A DNA stretch of 37,799 nucleotides, from assembly GCA_041653835.1 (NCBI GenBank), contig JBAZEP010000014.1:1-37799 (forward strand), given 5' to 3'. Every line of letters begins with the position of its first letter. Positions within the stretch are counted from its first letter, which is position 1. Under the pieces are notes generated by a model that was not told the DNA's origin, ran no database searches, and saw only the letters and a list, made by a program, of their open reading frames with translations. The position numbers and the translations under genes were made by a program. This document shows positions 28,817 through 36,236 of the stretch, one piece after another. Origin of the DNA: UBA10183 sp041653835 (GTDB lineage Bacteria > Omnitrophota > Gorgyraeia > Gorgyraeales > Gorgyraeaceae).

Positions 28817-30288
28817 TAAATGTAGAACCGCAGGAAAAAAGGGTCGCCGTAGTTGAAGGCGGCGCCCTGGAAGAATATTACATAGAGAGGCCTTCGGACA
28901 TAAGCCTGGTAGGGAATATATACAAAGGGACGGTAAATTCCATCATGTCCGGGATAGGCGCGGCGTTCGTAGATATAGGGTTTGGCAGGAATGGGTTTTT
29001 ATACGTTACGGACATGATGGCCCCGATACAGGAGTTTGACCTCCTGGAAACAGCCGGCCCCCATCCGGGGCATACGCCGAGGCCCAAGCCGTCGGATATA
29101 GACAAGCTGGTAAAGAAAGGCCAGGAAGTCCTGGTCCAGGTCGTCAAAGAACCGATAGGCAATAAAGGCCCGAGGCTTACTACGCATGTCGGCATTCCCG
29201 GGAGGTTCGTGGTATTAATGCCTTTTGATAACCATATGGGCATTTCCAAGAGAGTGACCGATTATAAAGAGAGGGAAAGGCTGCGCCAGATACTCAAGAA
29301 GGTAATGGTAGGTGTCAATATGGGTCTTATCGTGCGGACAGCCGGCGTGGGTAAAAGCGAGGCTGATTTTAGACGGGAAATAAGATATCTGTCCGCGCTG
29401 TGGCGCAATATCAAAAACCGCTCCACCAGGATAAAGGCGCCCAACCTTGTCAACGAGGAGTATTCGCTTACGTACAGGATCCTCAGGGACATATTTACCG
29501 AGGATGTGGCAAGGGTGCTTGTGGACAACAGGGAAGAGTATAAGAAGCTGGTGCATTTCGCGAACAATATGATGCCGAGCATGAAGAGAAAGCTCATGTT
29601 GTACCAGGAAAAGGCGCCTCTTTTCGATTCCCGCGGTATAGAAAAAGAGGTGGAGAAGCTGTATAACAAGAAGTTAACGCTTAAATGCGGAGGTTATATA
29701 TTCATCGAGGAAACAGAAGGGCTTATCGCCATAGATGTGAACAGCGGAAGTTATAATAAGAGGCACATGGAAGACACCGCCTTCAAGGTCAACAGCGAAG
29801 CCGCGATGGAAATAGCCAAACAGGTGCGTCTCAGGGATATAGGCGGCATAGTCATAGTAGATTTTATAGACATGTCCAGGGAAAAACATAACCGCGAGAT
29901 ATTTGATATACTTGTGAACGCCTTTAAAAAAGACAGGGCAAAGATCAATATACTCAAGATGTCCGAATTCGGCATTGTGCAGATGACCAGGCAGAGGATA
30001 CGCAGGGGCGTTAAGAAGGTCTCTTACCAGGATTGCCCTTATTGCCGCGGCAGGGGTTCTGTTAAATCACCCACCACGATGGCGATAGAGGTGTTGAGGG
30101 CAATAAGAAAAGAGATAGAGAAAGTAAAGGTCAGGGAGGTGCGGGCGTATGTGAATCCCGGGGTCGCCAATTATATGCTGAATGAAGACAGGCCCGCCAT
30201 AGCCAAGCACGAAGCCCTTTATAAGACAAGGATAGTCATAATAGCGGAACCCGATACGCATATAGAAAACTTTAGGATTGAAAAATAA
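28798..30288 (+). CDS. rng: Ribonuclease G/E family endoribonuclease
   Basis: A 496-residue RNase E/G catalytic protein acting in rRNA maturation and mRNA decay. An S1-like domain ('LVGNIYKGTVNSIMSGIGAA', 'FVDIGFGRNGFLYV') is followed by the catalytic core: 'LIAIDVNSGSYNKRHMEDTA', 'RDIGGIVIVDFIDMSREKHN' with the metal-binding Asp residues, 'ILKMSEFGIVQMTRQRIRRG' and the zinc-link 'CPYCRGRGSVKS'. There is no long C-terminal scaffold, so it is RNase G-like. The start is a GTG at 28798 inside the DUF2344 gene. The rplU promoter lies in its last codons. Confidence 0.94.
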   Translation: MQKEILINVEPQEKRVAVVEGGALEEYYIERPSDISLVGNIYKGTVNSIMSGIGAAFVDIGFGRNGFLYVTDMMAPIQEFDLLETAGPHPGHTPRPKPSDIDKLVKKGQEVLVQVVKEPIGNKGPRLTTHVGIPGRFVVLMPFDNHMGISKRVTDYKERERLRQILKKVMVGVNMGLIVRTAGVGKSEADFRREIRYLSALWRNIKNRSTRIKAPNLVNEEYSLTYRILRDIFTEDVARVLVDNREEYKKLVHFANNMMPSMKRKLMLYQEKAPLFDSRGIEKEVEKLYNKKLTLKCGGYIFIEETEGLIAIDVNSGSYNKRHMEDTAFKVNSEAAMEIAKQVRLRDIGGIVIVDFIDMSREKHNREIFDILVNAFKKDRAKINILKMSEFGIVQMTRQRIRRGVKKVSYQDCPYCRGRGSVKSPTTMAIEVLRAIRKEIEKVKVREVRAYVNPGVANYMLNEDRPAIAKHEALYKTRIVIIAEPDTHIENFRIEK

Positions 30289-30306
30289 AGTATTTTTTTG
30301 TATAAT
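30278..30306 (+). promoter_or_regulatory. Sigma70 promoter for rplU-rpmA-obgE
   Basis: TTGAAA at 30278-30283, exactly 17 bases, TATAAT at 30301-30306. The -35 box is inside the end of the RNase G gene. Transcription would start near 30313, leaving a leader of about 30 bases with AGGAGG before the rplU ATG. Confidence 0.9.
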
Positions 30307-30341
30307 AACTACTTTTAACAATCCAAAACAGGAGGAGCAAA

Positions 30342-30662
30342 ATGTACGCCATAGTCGAAACAGGATCCAAGCAGTACAAGGTATCTAAGGACGATGTCAT
30401 CGAGATAGAAAAACTCGGCCTGGGCAAGGCAAAAGAGGTAAAACTGGACAAGGTCCTTTTTATATCGGATAAAAAGGATGCCTCTGTCGGGAGCCCATAT
30501 ATAAAAGGCGCCCATGTCGTTTGCGATATCCTGGGAGAGAAACGCGCGAAAAAGGTGATCTCTTTCAAGTACAGGCGCAGGCGCGCGAGTTCGAAGAAAA
30601 AAATAGGGCACAGGCAGAACTATGTAACGTTGAAGGTAAAAGAGATAGTTCCAGGCAAATAG
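30342..30662 (+). CDS. rplU: 50S ribosomal protein L21
   Basis: A 106-residue L21, a 23S rRNA-binding protein of the large subunit. Typical features are the N-terminal 'MYAIVETGSKQYKVSKDDVI', 'VLFISDKKDASVGSPYIKGA', the basic 'FKYRRRRASSKKKIGHRQNY' and the terminal 'VTLKVKEIV'. It is followed, as in most bacteria, by rpmA and obgE. A Q-type palindrome separates it from rpmA. Confidence 0.96.
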   Translation: MYAIVETGSKQYKVSKDDVIEIEKLGLGKAKEVKLDKVLFISDKKDASVGSPYIKGAHVVCDILGEKRAKKVISFKYRRRRASSKKKIGHRQNYVTLKVKEIVPGK

Positions 30663-30671
30663 TGAGACCAA

Positions 30672-30696
30672 CTGGGCAACCTCCGAGGTTGCCCAG
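30672..30696 (+). repeat. CAACCTCCGAGGTTG palindrome Q2
   Basis: An 11-bp perfect stem (CTGGGCAACCT and complement) around CCG, between rplU and rpmA. It is the second copy of the Q family (see 23973), with a compensated base-pair change and the same flank TTA, two bases, CATGG. No T-tract follows, so rplU and rpmA are probably still co-transcribed, but the hairpin could modulate read-through or mRNA stability. Confidence 0.85.
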
Positions 30697-30716
30697 GTTA
30701 AACATGGGAGAACACA

Positions 30717-30950
30717 ATGGCACATACTAAAGCTCAAGGAAGTTCAAAGAACGGAAAGGATTCAAACGGCCAGAGGCGAGGCATAAAATGTTACGGCGGT
30801 GAAACCGTAACTGCCGGGAGCATTATCGTAAGGCAAAGGGGTACCAAGTTTTCCCCGGGCATAGGGGTAGGGATAGGCAAGGACAATACCCTGTTCGCGC
30901 TCAAGGCCGGGACCGTTAAATTCGGGTACCGCAAAGTAAATATTGTATAA
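30717..30950 (+). CDS. rpmA: 50S ribosomal protein L27
   Basis: A 77-residue L27, whose N-terminus reaches the peptidyl-transferase centre. The start 'MAHTKAQGSSKNGKDSNGQR' and 'GETVTAGSIIVRQRGTKFSP' are diagnostic. The N-terminus begins directly at Met-Ala-His, without the Firmicutes-type cleaved extension. The C-terminus ends soon after 'TVKFGYRKVNIV', a little shorter than usual. Confidence 0.96.
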   Translation: MAHTKAQGSSKNGKDSNGQRRGIKCYGGETVTAGSIIVRQRGTKFSPGIGVGIGKDNTLFALKAGTVKFGYRKVNIV

Positions 30951-30962
30951 AGGGCTTATCGA

Positions 30963-31916
30963 ATGTTCATAGACCGCGCGGATATTTTTGTAAAGGCAGG
31001 TGACGGCGGGGACGGGTCCAATAGCTTTTGCGGTATAAAAGGCCACAAGAAAAGACAGGACGGCGGGGACGGAGGCAAAGGCGGGGATATTATCCTGACA
31101 GCCGATAAAAATGTCCAGACCCTCCTGGATTTTCATTTTCGCAAGCATTTCAGGGCGGATAAAGGCCTGAACGGGTCCGGCAACAATAAAAAAGGCGCCA
31201 ACGCGTCCGACTGCGTCATAAGGCTTCCGCTCGGGACCATTGTAAAAGACAGGTACGAAGATATAGTATATTGCGACCTGAAAGAGAATAGCCAGTCTGT
31301 AATTCTTGTAAAGGGCGGCGCGGGCGGCCGCGGCAATTCCAAATTCAGGCTGGCGGAGCATGGAGAGCCGGGAGAAGAAAAAGAAATAGTCCTTGAACTG
31401 AAACTTATAGCCGACGTAGGCATAATCGGCTATCCGAACGCGGGGAAGTCCAGCCTGATCTCGCGCGTATCAAGGGCCAGATCAAAGATAGCCAGCTATC
31501 CTTTTACCACAAAGGAGCCTATACTGGGCATGGTAAGGCTGGACAGCGAAAGGACTTTCGTTATCTGCGATATACCCGGGCTTATAGAAGGCGCCCATAG
31601 CGGCAGGGGACTTGGCCATGACTTTCTGCGCCATGTGGAACGCACAAGGGTGCTTGTGCATATGATAGATATGGCGGGCTGTGACTGCAGGGACCCGGCG
31701 GATGATTTTAAGTCTATAAATAACGAACTGAAGCTCTATAACCCGGAACTATTGAAGAGGCCCCAGGTAATAGCCGCGAATAAGATGGATATACCGGCGG
31801 CAGGGGAAAACCTGAAAGCGTTCAGGAAAAAGATCAGGAAAAAGGTTTACCCGCTGTCCTGCGCCACCGGCGAGGGGATAAAAGAATTACTGGAAGCGGT
31901 TTACAAAAAATTATAA
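30963..31916 (+). CDS. obgE: Obg-family GTPase ObgE/CgtA
   Basis: A 317-residue GTPase involved in 50S assembly and stress control. The Gly-rich Obg fold ('KAGDGGDGSNSFCGIKGHKK', 'DGGDGGKGGDIILTADKNV', 'GGAGGRGNSKFRLAEHGEPG') is followed by the G domain with G1 'GYPNAGKSSLI', switch 'YPFTTKEPILGMV', G3 'DIPGLIEGAH' and G4 'NKMD'. The family's optional C-terminal OCT domain is absent. The Obg-fold loop before 'HGEPGE' is a few residues shorter than in most members. Confidence 0.95.
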   Translation: MFIDRADIFVKAGDGGDGSNSFCGIKGHKKRQDGGDGGKGGDIILTADKNVQTLLDFHFRKHFRADKGLNGSGNNKKGANASDCVIRLPLGTIVKDRYEDIVYCDLKENSQSVILVKGGAGGRGNSKFRLAEHGEPGEEKEIVLELKLIADVGIIGYPNAGKSSLISRVSRARSKIASYPFTTKEPILGMVRLDSERTFVICDIPGLIEGAHSGRGLGHDFLRHVERTRVLVHMIDMAGCDCRDPADDFKSINNELKLYNPELLKRPQVIAANKMDIPAAGENLKAFRKKIRKKVYPLSCATGEGIKELLEAVYKKL

Positions 31917-31922
31917 TAGGTC

Positions 31923-32756
31923 ATGGAAAGACAAAAAATAAAAAAAGCAAAACGAATAGTTGTAAAAGTAGGCGCGAGCGTGCTGGCAACGAAAGGCATG
32001 GGGCTTGACGAGAAATGGATAAAGAATTTCTCAGGCCAGATAGCGGCTTTGTTCAACAAAGGCTGTGAGGTGGTCGTGGTCTCTTCGGGCGCTATCGCGG
32101 CGGGCATGGGGCTTTTGGGGATGAAAAAAAGGCCCGCGAGCCTTGGCGAACAGCAGGCATGCGCCGCTCTCGGCCAGGGATATCTCATGAAAACGTACGA
32201 GGAACATTTTAAGAAAAAAGGTTTTCACGCGGCCCAGATATTGCTGACATGGGAGGACATACGGGAGAAGCGCAGGTACCTGAACGCGGAAAATACCCTG
32301 CATACGCTTTTGCGTAAAAAAGCTGTGCCTGTAATAAACGAGAACGACACTGTTTCCGTTGATGAGATAAAATTCGGGGATAATGACAAATTGTCCGCGC
32401 TGGTGGCGAGCCTTGTTTCCGCGGACCTCCTGATAATGCTTACGGACGTAAAAGGGCTGTATATAGACGGCAAAAAAACCGTGGCAAGCGTCATAAAGGA
32501 AATACACGGCGGCATTGAAAAATTGGCGTTCGGCACTGATAAGGAATGTTCCCGCGGAGGCATGAAGACAAAATTAGACGCGGCGAAGATAGCCGTCAGG
32601 TCCGGCATAGACTGCGTAATAGCCGATGGCAGGGAAAAAGATATACTCCTGAAAATATTGAACGGGAAGGAGACCGGGACACTTTTTCAGGCGCGCAAAA
32701 ATAAAATAACAGGCAAAGATTTTTACGATAGCGCCATCAATAGAGTGATTTTATGA
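31923..32756 (+). CDS. proB: Glutamate 5-kinase
   Basis: A 277-residue amino acid kinase that makes gamma-glutamyl phosphate, the first step of proline synthesis. Motifs: 'RIVVKVGASVLATKGMGLDE', 'VVVVSSGAIAAGMGLLGMKK', 'VINENDTVSVDEIKFGDNDK', 'LLIMLTDVKGLYIDGKK' and 'RGGMKTKLDAAKIAVRSGI'. The C-terminal RNA-binding-like PUA domain found in E. coli ProB is missing, as in many short ProB proteins. It overlaps proA by four bases (ATGA). Confidence 0.95.
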   Translation: MERQKIKKAKRIVVKVGASVLATKGMGLDEKWIKNFSGQIAALFNKGCEVVVVSSGAIAAGMGLLGMKKRPASLGEQQACAALGQGYLMKTYEEHFKKKGFHAAQILLTWEDIREKRRYLNAENTLHTLLRKKAVPVINENDTVSVDEIKFGDNDKLSALVASLVSADLLIMLTDVKGLYIDGKKTVASVIKEIHGGIEKLAFGTDKECSRGGMKTKLDAAKIAVRSGIDCVIADGREKDILLKILNGKETGTLFQARKNKITGKDFYDSAINRVIL

Positions 32757-34012
32757 AAAAGCTCGAACGAAAAATTCTAAATTCATTGAAAGCCGCGAAA
32801 GAGGCGTCTTTTACGCTGGCAAATATTTCTGCCAGGGGCAGAGACAGGGTACTTCTCGATATCTCCTCGCGTCTTCTGAAGAACGCCGGGTATCTTTTAT
32901 GGGAAAACGCAAAAGACACGGCATTGGCAAATAAAAAAGGTATCTCAAAGGTGCTGGTGGACAGGCTTTCCCTTACGGAAAAACGCGTAAAGGAAATGGC
33001 GGATTCCCTGAAACAGATCGCGTCCCTGAAGGATCCGGCAGGCAGGATGCTCAGGCAATGGAAAAGGCCTAACGGCATCCTGATAAAAAAGATATCCGTG
33101 CCCATAGGCGTTATAGGCATTATCTATGAATCGAGGCCGAATGTTACGAGTGACTGCGCCGGGTTATGTATTAAGTCAGGCAACGCGTGTGTCCTGCGCG
33201 GCGGAAGCGAGGCTATAAACTCCAATCGTGCGATCCACAAGATCATCACGGACAGCCTTAAAAAATTCGGGATTCCAACGGCGGCTGTTACCATGATAGA
33301 TGTGGTTGACAGGGCGGCGGTACGGGTTTTACTGAAACAGGACGCTATGATAGATGTGGTAATTCCCAGGGGAGGGGAAGGCCTTATAAAATACGTGGCG
33401 GAAAATTCCCTTATCCCTGTAATAAAGCATTATAAAGGCGTCTGCCACCTTTATGTCGATAAGGACGCGGACATTAAAATGGCGCTGGACATTATGCTCA
33501 ACGCCAAGGTCCAGCGTCCGGGTGTATGCAATGCCATAGAAAAGATGCTTGTTCATAAGGATATAGCCCGTAAATTCCTGCCCCAGGCGGCCAGGGCGCT
33601 GGATGACAAGGGTGTGGAACTCCGGGGATCCGGAGAGACCTTGAATATACTGCGAGGCATAAAAAAGGCTGTTGAAAAAGACTGGTATGAGGAATATCTG
33701 GACCTGATACTGGCCATCAAAGTGGTCAGGAATGCGGACGAGGCGATCAGGCATATAAATAAATACGGCTCCAGGCATTCGGACGCCATAGTCACTAAAA
33801 ACAAAAAAACCGCGGAAAAATTCTTAAGAGAAGTGGATTCCGCGTGCGTTTATCATAACGCCTCCACGCGTTTTACCGATGGTTACCAGTTTGGCATGGG
33901 CGCTGAAATAGGGATAAGCACTGACAAGATTCACGCCCGCGGCCCCATGGCGCTTGAAGAGCTTTGTATTTATAAATATGTGATCCTCGGCACAGGCCAA
34001 ACCCGTACCTAA
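32753..34012 (+). CDS. proA: Gamma-glutamyl phosphate reductase
   Basis: A 419-residue aldehyde dehydrogenase-fold enzyme, the second step of proline synthesis. Key blocks: 'ISVPIGVIGIIYESRPNVTS', 'GNACVLRGGSEAINSNRAIH', 'RGGEGLIKYVAENSLIPVIK', the catalytic Cys259 in 'QRPGVCNAIEKMLVH', and 'FTDGYQFGMGAEIGISTDKI' followed by HARGP. It is translationally coupled to proB. The stop TAA is the first TAA of palindrome P5. A proC gene is not in this window. Confidence 0.96.
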   Translation: MKKLERKILNSLKAAKEASFTLANISARGRDRVLLDISSRLLKNAGYLLWENAKDTALANKKGISKVLVDRLSLTEKRVKEMADSLKQIASLKDPAGRMLRQWKRPNGILIKKISVPIGVIGIIYESRPNVTSDCAGLCIKSGNACVLRGGSEAINSNRAIHKIITDSLKKFGIPTAAVTMIDVVDRAAVRVLLKQDAMIDVVIPRGGEGLIKYVAENSLIPVIKHYKGVCHLYVDKDADIKMALDIMLNAKVQRPGVCNAIEKMLVHKDIARKFLPQAARALDDKGVELRGSGETLNILRGIKKAVEKDWYEEYLDLILAIKVVRNADEAIRHINKYGSRHSDAIVTKNKKTAEKFLREVDSACVYHNASTRFTDGYQFGMGAEIGISTDKIHARGPMALEELCIYKYVILGTGQTRT

Positions 34013-34049
34013 GGGAAGATTTCCGACACTGTCAGAAATCTTCCCTTAG
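34009..34049 (+). repeat. GACACTGTC-core palindrome P5 (end of proA)
   Basis: Arms CTAAGGGAAGATTTC and complement (15 bp) flank the core GACA-C-TGTC with one mismatch pair. The TAA at 34010-34012 is the proA stop. Its arms match P3 (after rodA). The lipB ATG follows nine bases after the end of the palindrome. Confidence 0.92.
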
Positions 34050-34058
34050 AAGGGGCGT

Positions 34059-34706
34059 ATGAGATATATTGATTTGGGGTTAAGCGATTATAAGGAAGCG
34101 TATAAGGTGCAGTGTGAGGTCAGGGACAGCGTGGCAATGGGCGCTGCCGAAAATACGCTGATAGTCACGGAGCACAAGAGTGTCATTACGATAGGCAGAA
34201 AAGGTTCGCGGAAGCACCTGTTAAGGACGCCTGAATTTTTATCCGGGCACGGTATAGAAGTCGTTGAGATAGACAGGGGAGGCGATATAACTTATCATGG
34301 CCGCGGGCAGTTAATAGCTTACCCCATTTTCAAATTAGAGAACGAAGCAAAGGATATCCACGGTTTCCTAAGATTTTTAGAAGAAGTGGGCATAAATTTT
34401 TTGAATAAATACGGGGTGGACGCGGGGATAATACCGGGCATGCGCGGGATATGGATTAACGGCGCCAAGATCGGTTCGATAGGTATAGGCGTTAAAAAAT
34501 GGGTCACGTATCACGGCATGGCGATAAATATAAACAATAACCTCGAGCCTTTTACGTTTATGGAGCCCTGCGGCATAAAAGGGGTCAGGATGACCTCGCT
34601 GGAAAACATAAAGAAGGAAAAAATAGATATTGAAGACGCAAAGCGCAGGCTTAAAGAATCATTCGAAGAGATTCCCTTACTGGCTGAGGCAGTCTGTAAG
34701 AGATAA
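34059..34706 (+). CDS. lipB: Octanoyl-[acyl carrier protein] transferase LipB
   Basis: A 215-residue enzyme that moves the octanoyl group from ACP to lipoyl domains. Motifs: 'VIDRGGDITYHGRGQ'-type block (here 'EIDRGGDITYHGRGQLIAYP'), the catalytic Lys in 'INGAKIGSIGIGVKKWVTYH', and the catalytic Cys in 'MEPCGIKGVRMTSLENI'. AGAAGGGG precedes the ATG, supplied by the flank of palindrome P5. The lipA frame begins inside its last 77 bases. Confidence 0.95.
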   Translation: MRYIDLGLSDYKEAYKVQCEVRDSVAMGAAENTLIVTEHKSVITIGRKGSRKHLLRTPEFLSGHGIEVVEIDRGGDITYHGRGQLIAYPIFKLENEAKDIHGFLRFLEEVGINFLNKYGVDAGIIPGMRGIWINGAKIGSIGIGVKKWVTYHGMAININNNLEPFTFMEPCGIKGVRMTSLENIKKEKIDIEDAKRRLKESFEEIPLLAEAVCKR

Positions 34707-35514
34707 TGAGGGTTTCGGTAAAACAAAAGATGTGATATCAAGGCTCGGGCTTAACACAGTATGCCAGAGCGCCCGCTGCCCTAATATCCATGATTGCTTT
34801 TCAGCCTCAAGGTGCACATTTTTGATATTGGGCAATACATGTACCCGCTCCTGCAGGTTTTGCGCCGTAGATAAAAAGATACAGGCGCTGAAGGCCCCTG
34901 ACAGAGGAGAGCTGTTCAGCATCAAAAAGGCGGTCGAGGAACTGGGCATAAAAAACGTTATAATTACTTCTGTCACAAGGGATGACCTGGATGACGGAGG
35001 AGCGGGGCATTTCGCGGATTGCGTAAATGTATTGAGAGAACTGGGCACAAGCGTGAAAATAGAAACACTTGTCCCTGACTTTATGGGAAACAAGGACTCC
35101 ATAGAAAAAGTCATAGCCGTGAAGCCCGATATTTTTTCGCATAATTTAGAGACTGTACCGAGGCTTTATGACAGGGTTAGGCCGGCCGCGGATTACAACC
35201 GTTCTTTGGAATTGCTTAGGCGCGCGAAAGAGCTTGATAAAGATGTCATTACAAAGAGTGGTATCATGGCAGGCCTGGGTGAGTCCAGGGAGGAGATTCG
35301 CGGCGTGATGCGCGACCTCAGAAAAGCGGGCTGTGAAATAATTACCATAGGCCAGTATTTAAAACCAGGCCCGGGATGTTTGGAAGTGGAAGAATTTCTG
35401 GAGCCCGGTGAATTCGATAGGTTTTCAGAGTGGGCAAAAGAGGAAGGGTTCAAGAAATATTATTGCGGCCCGTTTGTCAGGAGTTCTTATACGGAGGGGA
35501 TATGGCGGAATTAA
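34630..35514 (+). CDS. lipA: Lipoyl synthase LipA
   Basis: A 294-residue radical SAM enzyme that inserts two sulfurs into the octanoyl chain. The auxiliary cluster motif is 'CQSARCPNIHDC' and the radical SAM motif is 'CTRSCRFCAV' (Cys-x3-Cys-x2-Cys). The C-terminus 'RSSYTEGIW' carries the conserved Arg-Ser-Ser-Tyr. The family N-terminal strand 'KRFPYWLRQSV' is encoded only if translation begins inside lipB. The TTG at 34630 is the only plausible start, with AAGGAA about 10 bases upstream. That gives an unusual 77-base overlap in a different frame. Confidence 0.93.
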   Translation: MKTQSAGLKNHSKRFPYWLRQSVRDNEGFGKTKDVISRLGLNTVCQSARCPNIHDCFSASRCTFLILGNTCTRSCRFCAVDKKIQALKAPDRGELFSIKKAVEELGIKNVIITSVTRDDLDDGGAGHFADCVNVLRELGTSVKIETLVPDFMGNKDSIEKVIAVKPDIFSHNLETVPRLYDRVRPAADYNRSLELLRRAKELDKDVITKSGIMAGLGESREEIRGVMRDLRKAGCEIITIGQYLKPGPGCLEVEEFLEPGEFDRFSEWAKEEGFKKYYCGPFVRSSYTEGIWRN

Positions 35515-35732
35515 AATTACCGGAGTTGGCTGAAGGCGTTAATGAGGCGGTTGTTTCGTTCTGGCATTTTAAGGAAGGCGACACCGTCAAAGAAGGGGAT
35601 GAGATAGTGGAGATGGCGACCGATAAAGCGGCATTCAACGTGCCGTGCAAGTTCCCCGGTGTTTTAAAGAAAATAGCGGCGCATGAAGGCGATACTGTTA
35701 AAGTTGGACAAACACTGGCAATTATAGAATAA
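35502..35732 (+). CDS. Free-standing lipoyl-domain carrier protein
   Basis: A 76-residue protein that is a single biotinyl/lipoyl domain. The sequence 'PELAEGVNEAVVSFWHFKEG' and the lipoylation loop 'EMATDKAAFNVP' with target Lys42 match the E2 (dihydrolipoyl acyltransferase) type rather than glycine-cleavage H protein. No peripheral-subunit-binding or acyltransferase domain follows. The ATG at 35502 after GGAGGGG overlaps the lipA stop by 13 bases, so it is co-translated with the two enzymes that would lipoylate it. It may be a separate lipoyl carrier for an E1/E2 made elsewhere. Confidence 0.85.
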   Translation: MAELKLPELAEGVNEAVVSFWHFKEGDTVKEGDEIVEMATDKAAFNVPCKFPGVLKKIAAHEGDTVKVGQTLAIIE

Positions 35733-35741
35733 GGGGGTTTT

Positions 35742-36227
35742 ATGAAAGAGATACTGGAAATCCTGGAAAACGATGCCAGGACCACGCCGGAAGAGATAGC
35801 GAAGATGCTGAAAAAAAGCGTGGGGGCGGTCAGGAGCGCTATTAAGAAATATGAAAAGCAAGGCGTTATAGTAAAATATAAAACAGTATTGAACACGGAC
35901 ATATTGAAAGACGACGCTCAAAAGGTCAGGGCGTTGATAGAGGTAAGGGTCGCGCCTCAGAGAGGCAAGGGGTTCGACCATATAGCGGAAAGGATATACA
36001 GATTTCCCGAGGTTAAAAGTTGTTTTCTCCTGTCCGGTTCTTATGACCTCCTGCTGGTAGTGGAAGGCAGGGATATACAGGATGTCAGCAGTTTTGTCTC
36101 GGAAAGGCTCGCGACCATAGATAACGTCAACAGTACCGTCACGCATTTTATACTCAAGAGATACAAGGCGGACGGGGATATATTGAAACGCATAGAACGA
36201 AGTCACAGGATGGCAATATCGTTTTAA
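35742..36227 (+). CDS. Lrp/AsnC-family transcriptional regulator
   Basis: A 161-residue protein. An N-terminal winged helix-turn-helix ('ILENDARTTPEEIAKMLKKS', 'VGAVRSAIKKYEKQGVIVKY') is followed by the RAM ligand-binding domain ('RALIEVRVAPQRGKGFDHIA', 'CFLLSGSYDLLLVVEGRDIQ'). Lrp/AsnC proteins respond to amino acids. The next gene, nine bases later, is an aminotransferase that it may control. The start follows a GGGGG stretch ten bases after the lipoyl-domain stop. Confidence 0.9.
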   Translation: MKEILEILENDARTTPEEIAKMLKKSVGAVRSAIKKYEKQGVIVKYKTVLNTDILKDDAQKVRALIEVRVAPQRGKGFDHIAERIYRFPEVKSCFLLSGSYDLLLVVEGRDIQDVSSFVSERLATIDNVNSTVTHFILKRYKADGDILKRIERSHRMAISF

Positions 36228-36236
36228 AGGTGAGAT

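Noticed and set aside
5923..34049. The GACACTGTC palindromes as intrinsic terminators
   Set aside because: None is followed by a T-run and most sit within about 17 bases of the next start codon in the same operon; the true terminators here (5272, 23931) look quite different.
34630..34706. Frameshift between lipB and lipA
   Set aside because: Both proteins are complete with conserved ends in their own frames, so a real overlap explains the layout better than a sequencing error.
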